From: Nemorincola caseinilytica
GTDB lineage: Bacteria; Bacteroidota; Bacteroidia; Chitinophagales; Chitinophagaceae
Assembly: GCF_039540515.1 (NCBI RefSeq)
Contig: NZ_BAABFA010000007.1
Span: 62,001-126,000 of the forward strand
Direction of reading: 5' to 3'
DNA: 64,000 nt
Below are positions 7,944 through 17,492 of this stretch, piece by piece. The notes under the pieces were generated by a model that saw only the letters and a list, made by a program, of their open reading frames with translations, was not told where the DNA came from and ran no database searches. Each line of letters starts with the position of its first letter. Within the stretch, counting starts at the first letter, position 1. The position numbers were made by a program, and so were the translations under genes.

Positions 7944-10900
7944 ATGAGTGCAAGAACACCCATCAGCGAGGACATGTTCCAGGAGCGCTACAGCAAGCTG
8001 AACGACCGCCAGCGCGAGGCCGTAGATACCATATATGGCACCGTAATGGTGATAGCAGGCCCCGGTACAGGCAAAACAGAGGTACTGGCCATGCGCATAG
8101 CGGCCCTGCTGCGCAGCGAGGCGCAGGTGCAGCCACAGGAGATACTGTGCCTCACCTATACCGACGAGGCCACCAACTCTATGCGGCGCAGGCTGCTGCA
8201 GGTGATAGGCAATGCAGCACACAAGGTGAACATCCACACCTTTCACGGGTTCTGCAACATGGTGATACAGAGCAATGGCGAATACTTCAGCCGCAGGGAG
8301 CTGCAACCCATAAGCGACCTGGAACGCGCCGACCTGATGCACCAGATGCTGGAAGAGCTGCCGCAGGGCCACCTGCTGCGCAGGCTCAGCGGCGATATAT
8401 ACTATGACACAGGCAAGCTGGGCCGCCTCTTCGATATGATGAAGCGCGAGCACCTGACACCCGAGCACATATCGGCCGCGATAGACGAATACCTGGCAAG
8501 CCTGCCGCAAAGAGAGGACTATGTGTACAAACGGGCATCGAAGGGATACCAGAAGGGCGACCTGAAACAGGACAAGATAGACGAGGAGACCCGCAAAATG
8601 GAGAGCACACGCGCAGCGGCCATGCTCTTCCATACCTATACACGCATGATGAAGGAGGCCGGGCGCTACGACTTCAACGATATGATACTATGGGTACTGG
8701 AGGCATTCAATACCCATACATGGCTGCTGCAAAGTTACCAGGAGCGTTACCAGTTCATACTGGTGGACGAGTTCCAGGACACGAACGGGGCGCAGAACGA
8801 ACTGCTCACCATGCTATCGGCATACTGGGAGAACCCCAACCTTTTTGTAGTGGGCGATGACGACCAGAGCATATACGAGTTCCAGGGGGCGCGCATACGC
8901 AACATAACCGACCTGTATGAGCGCCATCGCGACGATATAAAGGTGATAGTGCTGCCGCACAACTACCGCTCATCGCAGGCGGTGATAGACCGCGCCATAG
9001 CCACCATCAACAACAACCGCCAGCGGCTTATAAACCAACTGCACGCCCTGCAACTGAATAAGAACATAATAGCGGCCAACGACCGCTTTCGCGATGGCAA
9101 GGACACAGTAACACCCGTGATAAGGGAATACCCCAACCTGCTGCAGGAAGAGGCCGATGTTGTGATGCAGATAGAGGCACTGCAGCAAAAGGGCGTACCC
9201 CTGCGCGAGATAGCCGTACTATATGCCCAGCACAAGCAGGCCGAGAACATAATAGCCCTGATGGAGCGCAAAGGGTTGCTCTTTAACGTAAAGAAGAAGG
9301 TGAACGTGATGGACCTGCCGCTGACCGCACAGGTGCTGAACGTACTGCGCTACCTGGATGCAGAGCGCAGGAAGAAATTCGATGGCGAGGAGCTGCTGTT
9401 CGAGATAATGCATGCGCCCTACTTTGGTATAGACCCCAACGATATAGCCATGCTGGCCCTCTACATGCAGCAGAGCCGCAAGGAGACCGGGCCACTGAAA
9501 TGGCGGCTGCTGTTATCGAACCCGCTGCTCATAGAGTCTCTGGGGCTGGCATCGGCAAAGGCCATGCACCGGCTGGGCAATGCGCTGGACGACTGGGAAC
9601 GACAGCAACTGGCACTGCCACTGCCCCTGCTGGTAGAGAAGATAGTGCATGAGAGCGGCATAGTGGCCTACCTCCTCACCACTACCGACCATGTGTGGGC
9701 GCTACAGGCGCTGAACACCCTCTTCAGCTTTGTAAAAGAGACATGGGCGCGCGAGCCGCGCATACGCCCCCGCACCTTCCTGGAGATAGTGGACCGCATG
9801 GAAAGCGAGAAGATATCGGTAGACCTGGAGCGGGTGATACAGAGCGACAACGGTGTGTACTTCTATACCGCGCACAGCTCTAAGGGCAATGAGTTCGAAC
9901 ATGTGTTCCTGGTGGGGTGTACAAAAGCCTACTGGGAAAAGAAGCAGGGTGGCCGCGGCGACTACAAGATGCCCGAGACCATAACGGCTACAGAGGATGA
10001 CATGGACAGCAGCTATAAGGAAGAGGTGGCCCGCCGCCTCTTCTATGTAGCGCTTACGAGGGCCAAGAAACACCTGCATGTATCGTATGCCCTGCAGGAC
10101 AATACAGGCAAACCGCTGGAGCATTCGGCATTCATAGACGAGATAAGCACCAGCGAAGAACGCGAACAGTACAAGGTGCCGCAGGAGACCATAATACGGC
10201 ACCTGGAGTGGGCCATGCAGCCCATACCGGAGGTACGCATAAAAATAGCCAATGCAGAGTGGATAGAGAAAGTGCTGCAGCAGTTCGCGATGAGCGCTAC
10301 GCAACTGGCCAAGTTCCTGCGGTGCCCGCTGGAATTCTACTACGAGACCATACTTCGTGTACCCACGCAGCGCAAAGAGGTATTTGCCTATGGCATAGCC
10401 ATACACTATGCACTGGAGCGCATGTATATAGAGATGAAGAAGGCCAATGGTGTATGGCCCACGAAGGAAGAAGTGCAGAACGCTTTCAGATCGGAGCTGT
10501 TCCGCGAGAGCAGCGGCATGAGCACGGTACAATATGAAAGAAGGCTGGAAATGGGCCTCGACCAGGTATCGGCATACTACGACCACTATATAGATAAGCT
10601 GCATAAGGAAGTAGAGGTAGAGCTGAAGGTGCCCCGCTACTACCTGGATGGTGTACCCATAACGGGCAAGATAGACAGGATAGAACTATATGGCGATGGC
10701 TGCATAGTGGTAGACTACAAGACGGGCGACCCCGACCAATCGGCAGCGGCCAACCTGGCGCCACCCAATGAGAAAGCCCCGATGGGCGGCGACTACTGGC
10801 GCCAGATGGTGTTCTACAAGCTGCTGCTGGAGAACTATGAGGACCGCAGCTGGCTGGTGAAGAGCGGCATATTCGACTATGTGCAGCGCACGAAGAGCGG

Positions 10901-11099
10901 CGATCATAAACAATATGTGGTGCCCATGTTCAAACAGGATGAGGATATAGTGCGTGCGCAGCTAAAGGATGCCTATGGCCGCATCATGAACCATGAGTTC
11001 GACAGGGGCTGTGGCAAGGAGGAATGCCATTGGTGCAACTTCGCACGCAGGTATGAGCTCATACGCCGCGATGATGAGCCCGAGATGGATGATGAATAA
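7944..11099 (+). CDS. UvrD/Rep-family helicase fused to a PD-(D/E)XK nuclease with AddB-like iron-sulfur cysteines
   Basis: 1051 residues. Superfamily 1A helicase motifs are all present: Walker A AGPGTGKT (38-45), motif Ia-like 'LCLTYTDEATNSM', motif II LVDEFQDT (273-280), motif III GDDDQSIYEFQGA (304-316), motif V 'TAHSSKGNEFEHVFLVG' and motif VI 'FYVALTRAKKHLHVSY'. From about residue 780 a RecB-type nuclease follows: 'SATQLAKFLRCPLEFYY', 'GIAIHYALE', then the catalytic 'GKIDRIEL...VVDYKTG' (about 905-930). The Cys in 'RCPLEF' plus the terminal C-x4-C-x2-C ('GCGKEECHWC', near 1022-1030) match the four-cysteine 4Fe-4S layout of AddB-type nucleases. The likely role is DNA end processing or recombination repair. 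No AddA or AddB partner lies beside it. Confidence 0.9.
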   Translation: MSARTPISEDMFQERYSKLNDRQREAVDTIYGTVMVIAGPGTGKTEVLAMRIAALLRSEAQVQPQEILCLTYTDEATNSMRRRLLQVIGNAAHKVNIHTFHGFCNMVIQSNGEYFSRRELQPISDLERADLMHQMLEELPQGHLLRRLSGDIYYDTGKLGRLFDMMKREHLTPEHISAAIDEYLASLPQREDYVYKRASKGYQKGDLKQDKIDEETRKMESTRAAAMLFHTYTRMMKEAGRYDFNDMILWVLEAFNTHTWLLQSYQERYQFILVDEFQDTNGAQNELLTMLSAYWENPNLFVVGDDDQSIYEFQGARIRNITDLYERHRDDIKVIVLPHNYRSSQAVIDRAIATINNNRQRLINQLHALQLNKNIIAANDRFRDGKDTVTPVIREYPNLLQEEADVVMQIEALQQKGVPLREIAVLYAQHKQAENIIALMERKGLLFNVKKKVNVMDLPLTAQVLNVLRYLDAERRKKFDGEELLFEIMHAPYFGIDPNDIAMLALYMQQSRKETGPLKWRLLLSNPLLIESLGLASAKAMHRLGNALDDWERQQLALPLPLLVEKIVHESGIVAYLLTTTDHVWALQALNTLFSFVKETWAREPRIRPRTFLEIVDRMESEKISVDLERVIQSDNGVYFYTAHSSKGNEFEHVFLVGCTKAYWEKKQGGRGDYKMPETITATEDDMDSSYKEEVARRLFYVALTRAKKHLHVSYALQDNTGKPLEHSAFIDEISTSEEREQYKVPQETIIRHLEWAMQPIPEVRIKIANAEWIEKVLQQFAMSATQLAKFLRCPLEFYYETILRVPTQRKEVFAYGIAIHYALERMYIEMKKANGVWPTKEEVQNAFRSELFRESSGMSTVQYERRLEMGLDQVSAYYDHYIDKLHKEVEVELKVPRYYLDGVPITGKIDRIELYGDGCIVVDYKTGDPDQSAAANLAPPNEKAPMGGDYWRQMVFYKLLLENYEDRSWLVKSGIFDYVQRTKSGDHKQYVVPMFKQDEDIVRAQLKDAYGRIMNHEFDRGCGKEECHWCNFARRYELIRRDDEPEMDDE

Positions 11100-11205
11100 G
11101 CGATAGAGGTACATACATCTATCCTGTTCGGCACACATTTTATGCACATGCCACGAAACCCGCTGTGGACGGGCCTTTCATTAACTCTTTGTTATCGCGG
11201 GGGTA

Positions 11206-11445
11206 TTATTGAGAACTTGCCTCTATGGCATCGCTTACGGCCAATATCAGCCCGTAGGGCAATACCGGCGCATCTTCGCCGCCTGCTACATCGTACCTGC
11301 CCAGGGCGCTCCATACCATATAAAAACGCGGAAACCCCTTGATATTCACCTCGTAGTGCATACCGTTCTTCCGCAATTGCGGCACTATGACGGCTAGCAT
11401 GGGTCTCTTATCGTGTATTATCTGTGCGGTAAAACTGACAGCCAT
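11206..11445 (-). CDS. small conserved-looking protein of unknown function
   Basis: 79 residues, ATG start, convergent with the helicase gene. The sequence alternates polar and hydrophobic residues ('AVSFTAQIIHDKRPMLAVIV', 'HYEVNIKGFPRFYMVWSALG') as a compact alpha/beta domain would, with no signal peptide or membrane helix. Codon choice (ATA, CTG, GGC) agrees with neighbouring genes. I recognise no family. Confidence 0.55.
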   Translation of the reverse strand: MAVSFTAQIIHDKRPMLAVIVPQLRKNGMHYEVNIKGFPRFYMVWSALGRYDVAGGEDAPVLPYGLILAVSDAIEASSQ

Positions 11446-11636
11446 GCCTCAAAAGTACTCTAATTACCGCCTGTTAAACTGCCCTCACAGATATTATTAA
11501 AATGAAAATTAGTATACAATACCAACTTTTTCAATGCTTTTTACGTCTTATTAATCAGCATGGCTTTCTGGAAGAGATCGTCCATAAGTTTAAAACCTAC
11601 TAAACTTTTTATTTAAAAAATTAAAAACTAACTATC

Positions 11637-11960
11637 ATGAACATTGGCGCGGCTATTAAATCGATAAGGAAGAAATTATCGATAACGCAGTATGAACTTG
11701 CCGAAAAATGTGAGCTGTCACAGACATCACTTTCGCAGATAGAGACCGGCATCAAACGCCCCAGTCAGCGTACTATCACGAAGGTGTGTACGGTACTCGA
11801 CATTCCCGAATCCATTATCTACATAGTGGCCATGCAGGAGTCGGACGTTCCGGCAAGCAAGAGAGGAGTTTATGAGCTGGTGTACCCTTCCATCAAAAGC
11901 CTGGCGCTGCAGATGGTAAGCTCGGAGCACCTGGAGCTCGTAACGTCGAAAGACAACTGA
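11637..11960 (+). CDS. XRE-family helix-turn-helix regulator
   Basis: 107 residues. Residues 5-60 form a classic Cro/CI-type HTH: 'IKSIRKKLSITQYELAEKCE' then 'LSQTSLSQIETGIKRPSQRT', with the recognition helix around 'SQTSLSQIE'. The C-terminal 45 residues are unlike known sensor domains. The upstream 190 bases are very AT-rich and no target operator can be pointed to. A terminator follows 110 bases after the stop. It stands alone between convergent genes, so its targets may lie elsewhere. Confidence 0.85.
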   Translation: MNIGAAIKSIRKKLSITQYELAEKCELSQTSLSQIETGIKRPSQRTITKVCTVLDIPESIIYIVAMQESDVPASKRGVYELVYPSIKSLALQMVSSEHLELVTSKDN

Positions 11961-12073
11961 CACGAAGACAAATATCTTCATCCCACATCCCCATGAAAGA
12001 TATGATACGATAGGTATATCCTCCCATCGTTAAAGAAGTAGACCAATTTCACTATGTCTGTGTGAGTGTTATC

Positions 12074-12106
12074 AAAGCTACCGTTTTCGGTAGCTTTTCT
12101 TTTTTG
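12074..12106 (+). terminator. intrinsic terminator
   Basis: Perfect 10-bp stem AAAGCTACCG / CGGTAGCTTT with a TTTT loop, followed by TCTTTTTTG. It lies 113 bases beyond the XRE stop, leaving a long 3' untranslated part. Confidence 0.88.
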
Positions 12107-12214
12107 TGGCAATACCGCGTCGCATTTACCCTTTTACCACAAGGGGCACAAAGGGAATACACAATGAGCACAAAGAATTGTTGTGGATAAAGGACACAAG
12201 GCATGCATTTACGA

Positions 12215-12274
12215 GATCACCCCTATAGTACCGCTGCAAAAGTTGCAAGGCGATATTATGGGGGTGATGTGATC
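12215..12274. other. long imperfect hairpin downstream of paaZ
   Basis: A 12-bp stem (12216-12227 against 12257-12268, one G-U pair) encloses a second small hairpin (TGCAA at 12235, TTGCA at 12243). It lies 20 bases past the paaZ stop. No T-run follows on either strand, so it is not a textbook terminator; it may protect the 3' end of the transcript. The rest of the 11961-12295 gap, apart from the terminator, holds only short CACAAAGG-like repeats near 12130-12205. Confidence 0.4.
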
Positions 12275-12295
12275 GAACTGGGTATCGGGCTGCTA

Positions 12296-14350
12296 TTATC
12301 CCTGGTCCTTCATCTTTACCATGGTGAGGATGGTGGCTATGGCTACGGTCTCGCCTGTTTCGTCATACACATCTACCAGCCATTTCACTATGCCCTTGGC
12401 TATATCCTCGGGTGTTTTCTTTTCCTGCGCTATCTTTTCTTTTACCGTCAGACGCACGCCTATCGTCATGCCGGGGTATACGGGCTTGGTAAAGCGGCAT
12501 TCGTCTATGCCATAGTTCAGCAGCACGGGGCCTTTTTTGGCATCTACAAAGAGGCCTGCGGCCTTTGATAGCACAAAGTAGCCATGCGCTACCCGGCCGG
12601 TGAAAATGGTACCCTCCAGCGAGGTAGCATCCATGTGGGCATAGAAGTTGTCGCCGCTCACATTGGCAAAGTTGGTGATGTCGGTCTCGCTCACGGTATG
12701 TTTGGCCGTGGTGAGCGTCTCACCTATCTGCAGGTCTTCGAAGTGCTTCTTGAAGGGGTGTACATCGGTCTCGTGCTGTTTACCGCCCTGCTGGTACACA
12801 TTGGTGATGCGGCCTATGGTAGTGGGCGAGCCCTGTATGGCAGTGCGCTGCAGGTAGTGCATCACACCGCGCTTGCCACCCATCTCCTCGCCACCGCCTG
12901 CGCGGCCGGGGCCACCATGCACCAGTAGCGGCATAGGCGAGCCGTGACCTGTGCTTTCCTTGGCACAGTCGTTGTTCAGCACCAGTATGCGGCCATGCAT
13001 GCTGGCAGCGCCCAGCACTATCTCGCGGGCTATATCGTCATCGGCGGTCACTACAGAGCATACCAGCGAGCCCATACCCATGCGGGCAAGGGTGATGGCA
13101 TCGTCGGTAGTATCGTACGGTATGATAGTAGACACCGGGCCGAACGCCTCTATATTGTGGCAGTCGGTATTGGTGAAGGGATCTGTATTGAGGAATATGA
13201 GCGGCGGCAGGAAGGCGCCCTTTTCCTTGTCGGCACCCAGTACCTCGAAGTTGTCGGGGTTGCCTATCACTATGCTTTGTGTCCTTGCCAGTTGCTGCAC
13301 CTTCTCGCGCACCTCGTTGCGCTGGCTGATGCCCGCCAGGGGGCCCATGCGCACTTCCTTAATAGATGGATCGCCCATTACGTTCGTCTGCAGGCGTTTG
13401 CCCAGGGCTATCTGCACATCCTCTACCCTGTCGGCAGGTACTATTATACGGCGTATGGCCGTACACTTCTGCCCGGCCTTGGTAGTGATCTCGCGTACCA
13501 CTTCCTTTATGAATATGTCGAACTCGGGCATGCCGGGCTGTACATCCGTGCCCAGTATGCAGCAGTTGAGCGAGTCGGCCTCCATATTGAAGGGTACGGC
13601 CTCAGAGAGTATACGCGGATGCGACTTCAGCATACGGCCCGTAGATGCCGAGCCGGTGAAGGTGACCACATCCTGCGTTTCTATATTGTCCAGTATGCCA
13701 CGGGCAGAGCCGCATATGAGCTGCAGCGAGCCCTCGGGCAGTATACCCGACCTGATGATCTCCCTGAACACGACCTCCGTAAGGTAGGATGTGAGGGTAG
13801 CGGGCTTTACTATGGCAGGTACACCGGCCAGCAGGTTCACCGCTATCTTCTCCAGCATACCCCATACCGGGAAGTTGAAAGCATTGATGTGTATGGCCAC
13901 ACCCTCGCGTGGCACCATTATGTGGTGACCTATAAAGGTATTGTTCTTCGAAAGTTTTGCGGCATCGCCATCTACATAGAAGCGCTCGTCGGGGAACTGG
14001 CGGCGCAGGCTGGCGTAGGTGAAGAGATTGCCGATACCGCCCTCTATATCCACCCAGGAGTCGGCGCGGGTGGCACCTGTATAGGCGCTGATGGTGTAGA
14101 AATATTCCTTGCGTTCCAGCAGGTGCATGGCCAGCGCCTTCAGCATAAGGCCGCGCTGCTGAAAGGTGAGCTTGCGCAGTGCAGGCCCGCCCACCTTGCG
14201 GGCATACTGCATCATGGCCCCGAAGTCCAGGCCCTGGCTGCCTGCGGTATATATGGCATCGCCGGTCACGGCATTGTATAGCGTTTCGCCCTCAGCGGCG
14301 CTGCTTACCCATTTGCCTTCGGCATAGTTCTCCAGTTTTGTCAGTGACAT
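12296..14350 (-). CDS. paaZ: PaaZ bifunctional aldehyde dehydrogenase / oxepin-CoA hydrolase
   Basis: 684 residues, against 681 for E. coli PaaZ. In the phenylacetate pathway PaaZ opens the oxepin-CoA ring with its C-terminal MaoC-type hydratase and oxidises the resulting aldehyde with its N-terminal dehydrogenase. Dehydrogenase residues are in place: Glu257 (NMEADS) and nucleophile Cys296 (AGQKCT). The MaoC domain (about 535-684) keeps the Asp567/His572 pair in 'SGDNFYAH'. It is downstream of a near-consensus element (TAACTTTA, minus strand, 14373-14380). No paaA-E, paaG, paaJ or paaK gene is in the window, so it is an orphan here; the rest may be elsewhere. The family call is strong. Confidence 0.95.
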   Translation of the reverse strand: MSLTKLENYAEGKWVSSAAEGETLYNAVTGDAIYTAGSQGLDFGAMMQYARKVGGPALRKLTFQQRGLMLKALAMHLLERKEYFYTISAYTGATRADSWVDIEGGIGNLFTYASLRRQFPDERFYVDGDAAKLSKNNTFIGHHIMVPREGVAIHINAFNFPVWGMLEKIAVNLLAGVPAIVKPATLTSYLTEVVFREIIRSGILPEGSLQLICGSARGILDNIETQDVVTFTGSASTGRMLKSHPRILSEAVPFNMEADSLNCCILGTDVQPGMPEFDIFIKEVVREITTKAGQKCTAIRRIIVPADRVEDVQIALGKRLQTNVMGDPSIKEVRMGPLAGISQRNEVREKVQQLARTQSIVIGNPDNFEVLGADKEKGAFLPPLIFLNTDPFTNTDCHNIEAFGPVSTIIPYDTTDDAITLARMGMGSLVCSVVTADDDIAREIVLGAASMHGRILVLNNDCAKESTGHGSPMPLLVHGGPGRAGGGEEMGGKRGVMHYLQRTAIQGSPTTIGRITNVYQQGGKQHETDVHPFKKHFEDLQIGETLTTAKHTVSETDITNFANVSGDNFYAHMDATSLEGTIFTGRVAHGYFVLSKAAGLFVDAKKGPVLLNYGIDECRFTKPVYPGMTIGVRLTVKEKIAQEKKTPEDIAKGIVKWLVDVYDETGETVAIATILTMVKMKDQG

Positions 14351-14513
14351 ATCTCTCTGTTATTAAGGGTGGTAAAGTTAATGCGATAATGCATAATGCG
14401 GGTGTAGGCGAATAGTTAAAGGGGCAATTCGTTAAAAGGTCAAAAAGTTAAAAAGGGCCGGAGGAGGTGCCTTGAGGATATTTCAGTGACATTTGCCACC
14501 TTTACAGCCTGCG

Positions 14514-15632
14514 ATGCAATACCTGTGGCAACATATAAGCAATATCATAGAAGCATATAAGGGCGATGTGCCGCTGACGCACTTCCTGAAGGCATATACC
14601 AAACAATACCCTATACTGGGCAGCCGCGACAGGCGTATGCTGGGCATGCTAGCCTATAGCTGGTACAGGTGCAGCAAGGGGCTTGTACGGGATGGTGATC
14701 CTACCTTCCAGCAGCGTATGCGCGAGTGCCTGGTGCTGTGCAATGCTTACACACCCCTATTCGACAAGATGTTCTCCCTGGTAGCGCCAATAGATGTGCC
14801 GGTGGGGTTCGATAAAGAGCTGCTTTTCCCGCACGACATACCACTATCGGAGGGAATAACAAGGGGTGAGTGGCTGGCAGCCATGCAGGTGCAGCCGCGG
14901 CTGTTCATCCGTATTCGCAGGGATAAGGACGGTATACTGGCGCTGCTGGATGGCAAGGATATCTCTTATGAGTTCATTACCCCTACCTGCCTAGCCCTGC
15001 CCAATGGCGCTGCCATAGACACCCTGCTGCCCGCAGAGAGCTATGTGGTGCAGGATGCATCGTCGCAGGCTACGGGAGCGTATATGAGGCCCATGGCGGG
15101 AGAGCGGTGGTACGACTGCTGCTCCGGCGCAGGTGGGAAATCGCTGCTGCTGCGCGATCTTTGCCCGGGTATAGACCTTACAGTATCGGACAAGCGCCGA
15201 AGTATACTCGACAACCTGGAGGCACGTTTCCGGCAATATGGCCTAAGGCAACCCACCGTAATTGTGGCCGATGCCGCTGACAGGCAGCAGGTAGATGCAC
15301 TGGCAAAGGGCCACCCCTTCGATAATATACTGGCCGACGTACCCTGCTCTGGCAGCGGCACCTGGGCACGCACGCCTGAGCAGCTATACTACTTCGACCC
15401 AGCGGCCGTGGCCCGGTTCTCGCAGCTACAGCAGGCCATAGCCACCAATGTGGCGCGGTATGTGAAAAAAGGTGGGCGGCTGGTATACATCACCTGTTCG
15501 GTCTTCAGGCAGGAGAACGAAGATGTGGTAAAGGCCATTACCGGGGCCACACCGCTGCGTGTAGCAGAGATGCGCCTGATAAACGGCATAGCCACAGGCG
15601 CCGATAGTATGTTCGTAGCCGTACTGCAATAG
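14514..15632 (+). CDS. RsmB/NOP-family 16S rRNA cytosine-C5 methyltransferase
   Basis: I use the ATG at 14514 rather than the upstream in-frame TTG at 14493. The 372-residue product has the SAM-binding motif 'YDCCSGAGGKSLLLRD', the motif IV Pro-Cys 'ADVPCSGSGTW' and the motif VI Thr-Cys 'VYITCSVFRQEN'; the last two supply the two active cysteines of m5C methyltransferases. The N-terminal part is variable, as in RsmB/RsmF relatives, with no clear NusB-like domain. It is followed 40 bases on by an ABC ATPase gene. The methylated position cannot be fixed from sequence. Confidence 0.88.
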   Translation: MQYLWQHISNIIEAYKGDVPLTHFLKAYTKQYPILGSRDRRMLGMLAYSWYRCSKGLVRDGDPTFQQRMRECLVLCNAYTPLFDKMFSLVAPIDVPVGFDKELLFPHDIPLSEGITRGEWLAAMQVQPRLFIRIRRDKDGILALLDGKDISYEFITPTCLALPNGAAIDTLLPAESYVVQDASSQATGAYMRPMAGERWYDCCSGAGGKSLLLRDLCPGIDLTVSDKRRSILDNLEARFRQYGLRQPTVIVADAADRQQVDALAKGHPFDNILADVPCSGSGTWARTPEQLYYFDPAAVARFSQLQQAIATNVARYVKKGGRLVYITCSVFRQENEDVVKAITGATPLRVAEMRLINGIATGADSMFVAVLQ

Positions 15633-15672
15633 CGGATATGCGACGGTCCTTGCTTATTTTTGAGAACAGCAT

Positions 15673-16314
15673 ATGCAGTTAAGCCTTCATCATATAGTTC
15701 CACACCACCTGCGCGAGCGGCTGGCCAACCAACCATCGGATGTATGGGGTAAGGAACTTGTGCTGCAGGGAGGCGCGGTATTCGTACAGGCGCCATCGGG
15801 CGCGGGTAAGACCACCCTGATGCACATACTCTACGGCCTGCGTACCGACCATGATGGCACACTACAGTGGGATGCCCTGCAGCCATCGAAGACAGATGAT
15901 GCGACACTATCCCGCCTGCGGGCCACTGATGTTAGCATCGTCTTCCAGGACCTGCGGCTTTTCCCCGCCCTTACTGCATGGGAGAACATAGCGGTGAAGA
16001 TGCACCTGGCCACTGCCGCCACTGAGCAGGATGTACTGCAATGGATGCAACGGCTAGGCATTTACCACAAAAAAGATGCACCGGCCGCTACCCTGTCTTA
16101 TGGCGAGCAGCAGAGGGTAGCTATCGTAAGGGCGCTGGTACAGCCCTTCAAGTGGCTGCTGCTGGATGAGCCCTTCAGCCACCTGGACAGCGCCAACCGC
16201 CAGCAGGCAATAGCCCTTGTGGCCGATGTGGTACGCCAGCGCAATGCAGGCATGATACTGGCCGACCTGGATGAGAACAATTATTTTCCTTACCAACAAA
16301 CACTGCGACTGTGA
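15673..16314 (+). CDS. ABC transporter ATP-binding protein
   Basis: 213 residues with Walker A APSGAGKTT, Q-loop 'VFQDLRLFPALTAWENI', signature 'LSYGEQQRVAIVRAL' and Walker B 'WLLLDEPFSHLD'. It belongs to the MacB/LolD/FtsE-like group by length and signature. Its stop overlaps the GTG start of the permease gene by 4 bases, so the two proteins form one transporter. The N-terminus is slightly divergent from standard ATPases, with an extra 15 or so residues before the Walker A strand. Confidence 0.92.
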   Translation: MQLSLHHIVPHHLRERLANQPSDVWGKELVLQGGAVFVQAPSGAGKTTLMHILYGLRTDHDGTLQWDALQPSKTDDATLSRLRATDVSIVFQDLRLFPALTAWENIAVKMHLATAATEQDVLQWMQRLGIYHKKDAPAATLSYGEQQRVAIVRALVQPFKWLLLDEPFSHLDSANRQQAIALVADVVRQRNAGMILADLDENNYFPYQQTLRL

Positions 16315-17492
16315 CAGAGGCCGCAAAAAATATAATAGCCGGTACGCTGCAGCCAAATGGCCGCAGGCGGGTGGTAGCGGCGGCGGCGGTATTGTTCGTG
16401 GGTACTACGCTGCTGCTGCTGAGCATACTGGCCTGGACCGACCTGACGCATATGCTGGGCGGCAGGCAGGAGCAGCAGGGGCAAAGCAGCTATGTGGTGA
16501 TAGGCAAGCAGGTAACAGAGCAGAGCATGGGCAGGGAGCCTGCATCATTTAGCGCACAGGAAATAAAGGACATAGCCCACGCGCCACAGGTACAGGACGT
16601 GGGCGCTATAGTGCCTGCGAGGTTCCCGGTATATGCAACCATAGGGGGCAGGCTGGCCATGGCCACAGACCTGCCCGTGGCCGCTGTGCCAGACAGGTTC
16701 ATAGACAGCCTGCCCGACAGGTGGAACTGGCAGCCCGGCGACCGTGCCCTGCCGGTGATACTGTCCTCGCAGTTCCTGGATATCTATAATTATGTTTTTG
16801 CACCGGGGCAGAGGCTCCCGCAGCTCTCGCGCACATCGGTAAGGGCGGTGGCGCTACGGTTGCAGGCGGGACATGAGAACCCACTTGTGCTGTCGGCATA
16901 TGTGGCCGGTTTCTCCGACCGTATCAATTCGCTGCTGGTGCCTATGTCGTTCATAGAGTATGGCAATGATGCGTTTGCCGGAGGCGGACAGAACACGACC
17001 TCGCAACTGATACTGAGGGTGAACGACCCATCGGACGGGGCATTCAACACATACCTGCAGCAGCACGGCTATACCACCGATCCGCAGAACCTGCGATGGA
17101 GCAGGATGCGCACTATAGTGCAGGCCGTGGCATCGGCCACAGGCGTGTTCGCACTGCTGCTTATGGGTATCAGCACACTGGTGTTCATGCTCTTTGCCGA
17201 GCTTACGGTGGCCCGTTCGCAGGCCTCGCTGGTGCTGCTGCGGCAACTGGGCTATAGTGCTGCTGTGCTACGCCGGGCCATACTGATGCGTTTTCTGCCT
17301 ATGGCCGCCACGGCCATGGCTCTATCGGTGGTGGTGTGCTGCGGTATACAGGTGGGTATAGCTCACATAATAGGCGAGAGCGGCCTGCACCTGCCAATGG
17401 TGCCGGGCTGGCAATACTGGGCAGCCTTTGCTACAAGCTCTTTGCTATTGTGGCTACTGCTGGCAAGGGCCGTGCGTAGGGCTATACGTTAA
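16311..17492 (+). CDS. FtsX/MacB-like ABC transporter permease
   Basis: 393 residues, GTG start, translationally coupled to the ATPase gene. One helix at about 21-42, then a 200-residue extracytoplasmic domain, then three helices near the C-terminus ('AVASATGVFALLLMGISTLVFMLF', 'MAATAMALSVVVCCGI', 'AAFATSSLLLWLLLA'). This 1+3 layout is that of the FtsX/LolC/MacB permeases, which move lipoproteins, peptides or signals rather than small solutes. No substrate or partner membrane-fusion protein is next to it. Ends overlapping a convergent gene by 4 bases. Confidence 0.8.
   Translation: MTEAAKNIIAGTLQPNGRRRVVAAAAVLFVGTTLLLLSILAWTDLTHMLGGRQEQQGQSSYVVIGKQVTEQSMGREPASFSAQEIKDIAHAPQVQDVGAIVPARFPVYATIGGRLAMATDLPVAAVPDRFIDSLPDRWNWQPGDRALPVILSSQFLDIYNYVFAPGQRLPQLSRTSVRAVALRLQAGHENPLVLSAYVAGFSDRINSLLVPMSFIEYGNDAFAGGGQNTTSQLILRVNDPSDGAFNTYLQQHGYTTDPQNLRWSRMRTIVQAVASATGVFALLLMGISTLVFMLFAELTVARSQASLVLLRQLGYSAAVLRRAILMRFLPMAATAMALSVVVCCGIQVGIAHIIGESGLHLPMVPGWQYWAAFATSSLLLWLLLARAVRRAIR

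Noticed and set aside
12944..14281. 445-codon plus-strand ORF opposite paaZ
   Set aside because: Shadow of paaZ, whose catalytic residues are all present.
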